IMG/VR virus record: IMGVR_UViG_3300035669_000001
Coordinates: 1 to 64,000 of that record
Origin: a virus
Length of the DNA stretch: 64,000 nucleotides
Strand: one strand, 5' to 3'
In this document: positions 24,172-29,950 of the stretch, piece after piece
How positions within the stretch are numbered: the stretch's first letter is position 1
Layout: each line of letters starts with the position of its first letter
Notes under the pieces: model-generated
What the model saw: only the letters and a program-made list of their open reading frames with translations
Told to the model about the DNA's origin: nothing
The model's database searches: none
Position numbers and translations under genes: made by a program

Positions 24172-25103
24172 GAGCGTCGGTACAGAAGGCCTGGTACCCC
24201 TGGGCGGCAGAACACGAAGGTGTCTGTACCTGGATGTACCCGGATACCCATAGGACCAAGGACGGCAGGTGGGATCCCCTTCCCACCACCGGGATAGGCA
24301 CCCAGTTCGGCGAGGGGCCCGAGACCCAACGCAACGTCAACTCCTTCGGGCTGTCACTGCCCTGGAAGACTGCTACCGGCAACTACGTGCGTGAAAGTGC
24401 GATCGTCAAGGAGTGGGAGAGGCTGAGGGGATTAGGCCTGATCGGAAGCGGTTTCGCTTATGAGTCCAAGGCCAAGCTCTTCCTGGACCAAGATGTGGTG
24501 CAGTGGTGCTTCGAGACCGACACCATCCTCAAGTGGGCCTCTGCTGACAAGACCTTCCCTAACACAGAGACCTGGCCTGCCTCAGCACAGCTGGCCTTCA
24601 TGGACATGCTCTGGTGGATGGGGGCTTCCTTCTTCGAGTCCTGGCCCAAGCTGAGCGCGGCACTGCACAGTGAGGACTTCTTCACCGCGGCCAGGGAGTG
24701 TGTCTCGGTGGCCAAGGCTGACCGGGACTACGAGCACCAGCAGCTGTTCACCAACGCTGGCAAGGTCGTGGCTGCCTACATCGACAAGGAGCACCTCTGG
24801 ATGCCCAAGGACGTCGTGATACCGATCACTCCACTCGGAGCAGAGACCTACCCGGCTCTGGTGGTCATCAAGGCCTCCCAGATAGCCAACACCCCCACCA
24901 AGTTCAACCTCCAGGCCTGGTACGTCCAGCGGATGCTCAAGAGGCTGGGGTTCTACACAGGGGCTGTAGACGGCCTGTGGGGCTCTGTGAGCGCCAAGGC
25001 CATGAACGCCTTCGTGGTTGACGCCAAGCACACTGGCGGGCTCTCAGCGGCCAACCTCAAGCTGCTCAGTGCCAAGTCCCGGTTCTTCCTGGACGTGGTC
25101 TGA
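24168..25103 (+). CDS. Endolysin: T4-type (GH24-like) lysozyme with peptidoglycan-binding domain
   Basis: 311 residues, ATG in a four-base overlap. The N terminus has HEGVCTWMYPDT followed by TTGIGTQFG, which matches the phage T4 lysozyme active site: E17 and D26 lie nine apart, as in T4 E11 and D20, and T40/T41 takes the place of T26 after a longer loop. Further on, WPASAQLAFMDMLWWMG and the SWPKLSAAL/FFTAAREC helices fit the lysozyme core. Residues 246-285 (LQAWYVQRMLKRLGFYTGAV, DGLWGSVSAKAMNAF) form a peptidoglycan-binding domain. It cleaves the glycan chain at lysis. Five tiny membrane proteins follow in coupled frames, so this looks like the main lysis cassette. Confidence 0.85.
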   Translation: MRASVQKAWYPWAAEHEGVCTWMYPDTHRTKDGRWDPLPTTGIGTQFGEGPETQRNVNSFGLSLPWKTATGNYVRESAIVKEWERLRGLGLIGSGFAYESKAKLFLDQDVVQWCFETDTILKWASADKTFPNTETWPASAQLAFMDMLWWMGASFFESWPKLSAALHSEDFFTAARECVSVAKADRDYEHQQLFTNAGKVVAAYIDKEHLWMPKDVVIPITPLGAETYPALVVIKASQIANTPTKFNLQAWYVQRMLKRLGFYTGAVDGLWGSVSAKAMNAFVVDAKHTGGLSAANLKLLSAKSRFFLDVV

Positions 25104-25255
25104 TGGACCCGCTGGCCAAGGCCTTCGCCGCGGCACTGGTGGTGACCGCTCCTGGGACGTTCGCCTTCATGGTGAACTGGCTCAGGTCCCACCGGGACAC
25201 CAGGCACAGGAGCAGGAAGTGGAAGAAGGCCCACAGGAAGCGCTGGAAGCGATGA
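25103..25255 (+). CDS. 50-residue membrane micro-protein with basic tail
   Basis: ATG overlaps the endolysin stop (TGATG). One hydrophobic span (KAFAAALVVTAPGTFAFMV), then a strongly basic tail of about 27 residues rich in Arg, Lys, His and Trp. One span plus a cationic tail, directly after a lysozyme, fits a holin or a membrane-disrupting accessory lysis peptide; inferred from position. Confidence 0.6.
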   Translation: MDPLAKAFAAALVVTAPGTFAFMVNWLRSHRDTRHRSRKWKKAHRKRWKR

Positions 25256-25329
25256 GCTGGCTGCCCACTGTGGCCTTTACAGTGATCGTGGTGGTGATGG
25301 TGATGTTCCTCTGGAGGCACCGTGGCTGA
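25252..25329 (+). CDS. 25-residue membrane peptide
   Basis: ATG in a four-base overlap with the gene before; nearly the whole peptide is hydrophobic (LPTVAFTVIVVVMVMFLW) and ends RHRG. Supported only by phase-perfect coupling on both sides and by codon use like its neighbours. Confidence 0.5.
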   Translation: MSWLPTVAFTVIVVVMVMFLWRHRG

Positions 25330-25435
25330 CGCACTGGCGTGGTTCCTGGTCTCCATCATGGTCGGCCTCATGGTCGGGGACATGGTGGGTGGTATCTGGT
25401 CGCACTACCTGAAACATCATGGGCATCGGCGCTGA
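25322..25435 (+). CDS. 37-residue membrane micro-protein
   Basis: GTG inside the end of the previous frame. Hydrophobic span WFLVSIMVGLMVGDMVGGIW with GxxxG-type spacing, which favours helix packing, then a His-rich basic tail (HYLKHHGHRR). Part of the coupled series after the lysozyme. Confidence 0.5.
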   Translation: MADALAWFLVSIMVGLMVGDMVGGIWSHYLKHHGHRR

Positions 25436-25514
25436 CCTCTGGCTGGCCTTCCTCGTGGGATGCTTGTACTGGCCCATGACGGGCCTTCGCATAACCTCAG
25501 AATGGAGCAGGTAA
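25419..25514 (+). CDS. 31-residue membrane micro-protein
   Basis: ATG overlaps the previous frame by 17 bases. One short hydrophobic span (LWLAFLVGCLYWPMTGL) and a small polar tail. Fourth in the membrane-peptide series. Confidence 0.45.
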   Translation: MGIGADLWLAFLVGCLYWPMTGLRITSEWSR

Positions 25515-25603
25515 TGACTCGGAACGGCTACTACGGCGTTGGTGGAGTGATCGTGGTCGTCATCATCGTGCTGATCTTCCTCAAGGTCTTCCACGTCATC
25601 TGA
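25514..25603 (+). CDS. 29-residue membrane micro-protein
   Basis: ATG shares its first base with the previous TAA; GGAGCAGG lies just upstream. Hydrophobic span GVIVVVIIVLIFLKVFHVI after a polar NGYYGVG start. Its stop overlaps the next ATG. Last of five consecutive single-span micro-proteins. Confidence 0.5.
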   Translation: MTRNGYYGVGGVIVVVIIVLIFLKVFHVI

Positions 25604-25860
25604 TGGACGAGCAGCTCCTCATCAAGGGCCTCGCCTATCTCTCGTGCTCCTCACTGGTCTGTTCTGACCTCGGGATCGGGGACAGGTCCGAGACCTCCCA
25701 GGTTCTCAAGCGCGCCCAGGCCCACATGGAGTCCTGGCCCGAGGACAGGGAGGACGAGGTCACCGACCAGGGTGAGGCCATGATGGCAACGCTCGCCAAC
25801 GACCTGTGGGAGCAGGGCGAGATGATGATCCGGGAGGCCCTGACTCTTGATGCACAGTGA
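25603..25860 (+). CDS. Small acidic helical protein
   Basis: 85 residues, ATG overlapping the previous stop. Helical and acidic (QAHMESWPEDREDEVTDQGE, ATLANDLWEQGEMMIREAL). Its TGA forms the first bases of the inverted repeat in front of the ribbon-helix-helix gene. Function unknown. Confidence 0.6.
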   Translation: MDEQLLIKGLAYLSCSSLVCSDLGIGDRSETSQVLKRAQAHMESWPEDREDEVTDQGEAMMATLANDLWEQGEMMIREALTLDAQ

Positions 25861-25883
25861 TACAAAGACTAGGTTTTGTATCA
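25858..25883. promoter_or_regulatory. Perfect 9-bp inverted repeat at a regulator's start codon
   Basis: TGATACAAA (25858-25866) and TTTGTATCA (25875-25883) are exact reverse complements around an 8-base centre. The right arm runs into the ATG of the ribbon-helix-helix gene and is AT-rich in a GC-rich genome. As DNA it looks like an operator for a dimeric repressor, and as RNA it would form a hairpin over the weak AGG ribosome site and the start codon. Either use implies control of the following gene. Confidence 0.65.
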
Positions 25884-26059
25884 TGGTGAATCAGACTGAA
25901 CGAACCCACCCGGTGATTACTCGGGTCAAGCCCGCAGGACTGGCGAAGATCAACGAGCTTCGAGGTGAGTGGAGCATCAGCGAGTACGTCAGGCAGGCAC
26001 TCGGCCTGGCTGTGAAGCAGGGCCTACGCGGTCCTCGGAAGGTTGACCTGTACCTATGA
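25883..26059 (+). CDS. Ribbon-helix-helix-like DNA-binding protein
   Basis: 58 residues from ATG 25883, chosen because it starts at the end of the inverted repeat; ATG 25847 would add 12 residues inside the previous gene. The strand VITRVKPAGLAKINELRG and the helix pair WSISEYVRQALGLAV match the RHH pattern (strand, helix, turn with Ser/Gly, helix). Such proteins bind inverted repeats as dimers, often next to their own gene. Likely autoregulator, possibly also of the next genes. No partner toxin is evident. Confidence 0.6.
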   Translation: MVNQTERTHPVITRVKPAGLAKINELRGEWSISEYVRQALGLAVKQGLRGPRKVDLYL

Positions 26060-26382
26060 CCACCCCTAGCCAGAACCTGCTGGCCTTCTTCGACTCAAGC
26101 CACTACGTCAACACCCGCCTGCAGCCCCTTGCCAAGATGTGCGAGCAGCTGGCCTGGAACATGGAGGACATCCTCCCGGACGGCCCAGAGAAGACCGCTG
26201 GCCTGAGGAAGCTCCTGGAGGCCAAGGACTGCTTCGTCAGGGCTGCCCTGACGATCTACCCCAACCCGAAGCCGGAGGACACAGATGTCCAGGAGTACGT
26301 CCCGGATACCCGGGAGGTCATCGGATTCAAGATCCCCCTGGCAGACCCCCGTGACGAGGACGTGATCGGGAGGGTGGAGTGA
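26056..26382 (+). CDS. Acb2/Tad1-like hairpin-domain protein (candidate anti-defence)
   Basis: 108 residues, ATG in a four-base overlap. Residues 14-66 form a helical hairpin with LAKMCEQLAWNMEDILPDGP, EKTAGLRKLLEAKDCFVRAA; the pattern LA...I...(C/L)P(D/E)xxEKxxALxKLxEAxxxxxxA is that of the small domain found in Acb2 and Tad1, phage proteins that sequester cyclic nucleotides or gcADPR made by CBASS and Thoeris defence. The C-terminal 40 residues are acidic and extra. The family call is from remembered motif; ligand binding is inferred. Many relatives in actinophages are uncharacterised. Confidence 0.55.
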   Translation: MTTPSQNLLAFFDSSHYVNTRLQPLAKMCEQLAWNMEDILPDGPEKTAGLRKLLEAKDCFVRAALTIYPNPKPEDTDVQEYVPDTREVIGFKIPLADPRDEDVIGRVE

Positions 26383-26693
26383 TGACCGGTGTGACAGATG
26401 ACCGCAACGACCCGGGCCTTGCCAAGGTCGACCCACAGACTGGACTACAGGAGACCTACCTAGTGCTCTCTGACGAGGAACGTACCAAAGACCTTGTCAG
26501 GCCTGTACGCCGTTCCTACCTGCACCTGAAGTGCGGTGGGGTGACCACGATGGGGCGCAAACTGGCTGAGACCTACGCGAGAGACCCGAAGTTCTACGAC
26601 GGAACCTACTGTGCAACTTGTCGGTACCACTATCCAGTGGGTGAGAACGGTGAGTTCGTCTGGGAGGGAACAGACGAGAAGGTGGGAACCTAA
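26382..26693 (+). CDS. Small protein with zinc-binding Cys set
   Basis: 103 residues from ATG 26382. RPVRRSYLHLKCGGVTTMG, then ETYARDPKFYDGTYCATCRY and FVWEGTDEKVG form a conserved-looking block; LKCGG plus CATC can bind zinc. This block is familiar from actinophage small proteins, without known function. Its stop overlaps the stop of the convergent protease gene by four bases. Confidence 0.65.
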   Translation: MTGVTDDRNDPGLAKVDPQTGLQETYLVLSDEERTKDLVRPVRRSYLHLKCGGVTTMGRKLAETYARDPKFYDGTYCATCRYHYPVGENGEFVWEGTDEKVGT

Positions 26694-27511
26694 CTGAACC
26701 CCTTGGCCTTGGCCCATGTCTCCAGGGCCTTCACAGCCTTCCCGGCCTTGGTGTAGCGGGAGACGATCCCCTTGCGCCAGTCCTGTGTGGAGGCCCACAG
26801 GAGGACGTCAGGGTCGGGCACAGGGGCAGGAGCGGTGACAGGAACGAGCACAGTGGCGTCTCCCTGGCGGTTCAGCAGCATCTCCTTGGTGTCTGCCTCG
26901 CTCATGTAGAAGCGTCCTCTCAGACCCCAGGTCTCCCTCCAGTGGTTGGTGAAGCCCACACGTCCCCTGTTCGGGTCCCACTCGTCCACGCAGAGCTCGT
27001 GGCCACCCCTCTCGATGGAGGTGGGGGTGATCTTCACCAGCCCCTCTGGATCAGGGTCGTCGAAGGTGTCCATCCAGCCCATGCCCATGATGATGCGGTG
27101 CTTCTGGAGGGCTCCCATGAAGTCGTCCCAGGTGAAGATGTGGGAGTAGCCCGACAGCAGCCCCAGCTGCACCGCAGCCTTGCCTCCTGCTAGCCCTGAG
27201 GTGCCGGTGTCGACCTTGCCGATCTTGGTGTCGTACCAGCCGGGAAAGGGGTCGAGCTTGGTCGCCAATGAGTAGCCCGCTACTCCGTACTCGAAGGTGA
27301 AGATCCCGGGTGGAACGGTCATGAAGAAGGGATCCGAGCCCAGCACGTCCAGGATGGAGAAGAACACGCACGCGCCCACGCCGTCCTGGTCCAGGATGCC
27401 GATGTTGGACTCGTGCTTGACAGGGCCGTAGGTGAGCCCTCTAGGCGCTGTGAACGCGTACGCCCTGCTCTTGGGGTCGTGTTCCAGCCTGCGTCCGAGT
27501 GTTCCTGGCAT
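26690..27511 (-). CDS. Papain-like cysteine protease
   Basis: 273 residues on the minus strand; ATG with GAGGAGAG upstream. The catalytic set of a C1-type protease is in order: LDQDGVGACVFFSI (Q42, C48), GGHELCVDEWD (H171) and FTNHWRETWG (N189, with the following tryptophans). The C-terminal 30 residues are basic (WRKGIVSRYTKAGKAVKALE). No signal peptide is seen. Phage papain-like proteins are poorly known; roles could be processing of phage or host protein, or cell-wall peptide cleavage. It overlaps the HNH gene upstream and meets the plus-strand block tail to tail. Confidence 0.75.
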   Translation of the reverse strand: MPGTLGRRLEHDPKSRAYAFTAPRGLTYGPVKHESNIGILDQDGVGACVFFSILDVLGSDPFFMTVPPGIFTFEYGVAGYSLATKLDPFPGWYDTKIGKVDTGTSGLAGGKAAVQLGLLSGYSHIFTWDDFMGALQKHRIIMGMGWMDTFDDPDPEGLVKITPTSIERGGHELCVDEWDPNRGRVGFTNHWRETWGLRGRFYMSEADTKEMLLNRQGDATVLVPVTAPAPVPDPDVLLWASTQDWRKGIVSRYTKAGKAVKALETWAKAKGFS

Positions 27512-27812
27512 TTCTCTCCTCAGTGTCTTGGGCCAAGGCCTCTGCGTGGGCCATCACCTGGTCGTAGCCCGACTGGGCCAGTGCGCGGATCTTCATGCCG
27601 TAGTCCCGAGGCTCCCAGGGCTTGCCCTTGAACATCAGCTCCATCAGGAAGTGGATGTCGGAGTGGGCGTTGCAGCAGATCTGGACCTTGTTCGAGGCCA
27701 CGTTCTTGCCCCCGTACCCGAGCGGGAAGACGTGATGGATCTCGTAGGAGACCTTGGACTCGTGGACGTGGCACACGAACCCGGTGTTACTCCTGGCCAC
27801 GGTGGCACTCAC
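27441..27812 (-). CDS. HNH endonuclease (minus strand)
   Basis: 123 residues. SYEIHHVFPLGYGGKNVASN then QICCNAHSDIHFLME gives the His-His...Asn...His HNH core with a single preceding cysteine (FVCHVH). The C-terminal 35 residues are charged and overlap the protease gene in another frame. On the opposite strand to the rest of the head module, it may be a homing-type or accessory nuclease. Confidence 0.8.
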   Translation of the reverse strand: MSATVARSNTGFVCHVHESKVSYEIHHVFPLGYGGKNVASNKVQICCNAHSDIHFLMELMFKGKPWEPRDYGMKIRALAQSGYDQVMAHAEALAQDTEERNARNTRTQAGTRPQEQGVRVHSA

Positions 27813-27906
27813 AGACGCAGGGGGCGTGACAGGTCTTGCAGGTCAGCCGGCAGTCGGCGTGGTTGCCGTGGAAGCAGTAGGTCGAGAGGTAGACGTGGTC
27901 CTCCAT
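27787..27906 (-). CDS. 39-residue Cys/His-rich micro-protein
   Basis: ATG at 27906, nine bases after AGGA; ATG at 27915 is the alternative. Reads HGNHADCRLTCKTC then HAPCVCECHRGQE, seven Cys and several His in 25 residues, enough for two zinc ions. First gene of the minus-strand trio; only about 40 bases separate it from the portal start. Confidence 0.6.
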   Translation of the reverse strand: MEDHVYLSTYCFHGNHADCRLTCKTCHAPCVCECHRGQE

Positions 27907-27952
27907 GGCTTTCATCCTAAGGTCGCGTGGACCCCGATGAGAGGATTGGCCT

Positions 27953-29950
27953 GTGAGTATCGACCAGTCCAACTACGCCCAGATGGTGGACGTCACCCAG
28001 GAGGGTGAGGTCAAGCAGCTGCCTGTCGGCGGGATGTTCGACGAGATGGGCGGGACCGGGCTCAAGCGCTCTGCGGGGGTCATCGACGAGGAGTTCATGC
28101 CCGCCCTCCGGGGCACCAAGGGCGTCGCGGTCTTCCGGGAGATGTCGCTCAACGACTACACCGTGGGCTCGTTGCTGTTCACGATCGAGATGCTGCTGCG
28201 CCAGATCGACTGGACGGTGACCGGGGACGACACCTCACCGGAGCAGTCAGAGGCTGTGCAGTTCGTGGAGGAGTGCATGGACGACATGTCCCACTCCTGG
28301 AACGACATGATCGCCGAGATCCTCTCGATGCTCACCTACGGGTGGGCCTGGCACGAAATCGTCTACAAGAAGCGGGTAGGGCCCTGGGAGACCGACCCCA
28401 AGAAGCGCTCCAAGTTCACCGATGGCCGGATCGGGTGGCGCAAGATGCCCATCCGGGCCCAGGAGACGCTGTTCCGGTGGATCTTCGACGTCGACGGCGG
28501 CATCAAGGGGCTCGTGCAGATCCCTCCCCCGGACTACACCCAGCGCACCTTGAGCATCGAGAAGGGCCTGCTGTTCCGCACCGGGATCCACAAGGGCAAC
28601 CCCGAGGGCCGGTCAATCCTTCGGAACGCGTACCGCCCGTGGTACTTCAAGAAGCGCCTGGAGGAGTTCGAGGCGATCGGGGTCGAGCGTGATCTTGCGG
28701 GCCTTCCATTCGCCAAGATCCCCAGCCGGCTGATGGACCCGAACGCCTCCCCTGCTGAGAAGCAGATGTACGCAGCGTTCAAGAAGCTCGTGGCCAACGT
28801 CCGGCGGGACGAGCACGAAGGGGTAGTGATTCCCAGCGACGTCGACGCCGAATCCAAGGCCCCCAAGTACGACTTCCAGCTCCTCGCCTCCGGGGGCAGC
28901 CGCACCTTCGACACCAACGCGCTGATCGGCCGCTACGAGCTGGCCATCCTCTCGACCGTTCTGGCCGACTTCCTCAAGCTGGGTCACGAGGGTCAGGGCT
29001 CCTACGCCATGCACGTGGACAAGACCGGCATCTTCCGGGCTGCTCTCAACACCATAGCCACTGCCATCGCCGACGTCTTCAACCGCTACGCGATCCCGAG
29101 GCTGTTCGCGGCCAACTCCTGGAAGCTGGACAAGCTCCCCAAGATCGAGCCCTCCAACGTCGACCCGCCCAACCTGGCCGAGCTGGGCCAGTTCATGACG
29201 TCCATGGCGGGCCTGGGGATGACCTTCTTCCCCGACCCCGACCTCGAGAAGTACCTGCGTGACACCGCGCACCTCCCCGCCCTCTCAGAGGAGCAGGAGG
29301 AGATGCACCGGATGATGAGCGAGCAGGCCAACGCGATGGAGTTCATGGGGGCCAAGCAGAAGGCCGAGATGGTGGGCCAGGGGATGACCCCCGAACAGGC
29401 CCAGATGCAGTCGGAGATGCCCACCCCGGAGATGCAGGCCCAGGATCCCCAGGCCCAGGCGACCAACCAGAAGATGCAGATGGACCAGGCGGCCTCTGAG
29501 CAGAAGATGGCCCAGGAGGCACAGTCCCACTCACTGCAGCAGGCCACCCAGGCCCAGGGGCTGGAGCAGGCCACCAAGGAGACCGACCTCAAGGCCAAGC
29601 AGGGCGAGGCCGAGCTGGCGACCGAGATGAAGCGGATGCAGATGGAGCTCGACGCCATGAAGGCCAAGATGGGCCTGGAGGCAGAGGGTTCCAAGCAGAC
29701 CCTGGACGCCAAGGCCAAGGGCTCCGCGCTCGACCTCAAGGCCAAGGAGGCGAGCACCAAGGCCGACCTGGACGCCAAGAGGCGGGGCAACGTGATCGAC
29801 CTGAAGGCCAAGCAGGCCCAGGCGAAGCTGCGTCCACAGCCGGCCGCAGGAAGGTCCAAGGGACGCGGAAGGGTGAGCAAGAACGGCAATCTCGGGCCTT
29901 CCAACGGCTGGGGCTGGCCGAACGATGACAACCCGTTCCGTAGGTCCTGA
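27953..29950 (+). CDS. Portal protein (DUF935/Mu gp29-like) with long coiled-coil tail
   Basis: 665 residues, GTG start with GAGAGGA upstream. The core resembles Mu-type portals: VFREMSLNDYTVGSLLFTIE with MLLRQIDWTV near residues 55-85, a PIRAQETLFRWIFD segment, LLFRTGIHKGNPEGRSILRN, then EGVVIPSD and the long helix region. The portal ring is the vertex through which DNA enters and leaves. Residues about 445-640 are unusual: an Ala/Gln/Lys/Glu-rich coiled coil with imperfect repeats of the type LDLKAK/LDAKAK, and a basic end. It overlaps the next gene by one base. Confidence 0.9.
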   Translation: MSIDQSNYAQMVDVTQEGEVKQLPVGGMFDEMGGTGLKRSAGVIDEEFMPALRGTKGVAVFREMSLNDYTVGSLLFTIEMLLRQIDWTVTGDDTSPEQSEAVQFVEECMDDMSHSWNDMIAEILSMLTYGWAWHEIVYKKRVGPWETDPKKRSKFTDGRIGWRKMPIRAQETLFRWIFDVDGGIKGLVQIPPPDYTQRTLSIEKGLLFRTGIHKGNPEGRSILRNAYRPWYFKKRLEEFEAIGVERDLAGLPFAKIPSRLMDPNASPAEKQMYAAFKKLVANVRRDEHEGVVIPSDVDAESKAPKYDFQLLASGGSRTFDTNALIGRYELAILSTVLADFLKLGHEGQGSYAMHVDKTGIFRAALNTIATAIADVFNRYAIPRLFAANSWKLDKLPKIEPSNVDPPNLAELGQFMTSMAGLGMTFFPDPDLEKYLRDTAHLPALSEEQEEMHRMMSEQANAMEFMGAKQKAEMVGQGMTPEQAQMQSEMPTPEMQAQDPQAQATNQKMQMDQAASEQKMAQEAQSHSLQQATQAQGLEQATKETDLKAKQGEAELATEMKRMQMELDAMKAKMGLEAEGSKQTLDAKAKGSALDLKAKEASTKADLDAKRRGNVIDLKAKQAQAKLRPQPAAGRSKGRGRVSKNGNLGPSNGWGWPNDDNPFRRS

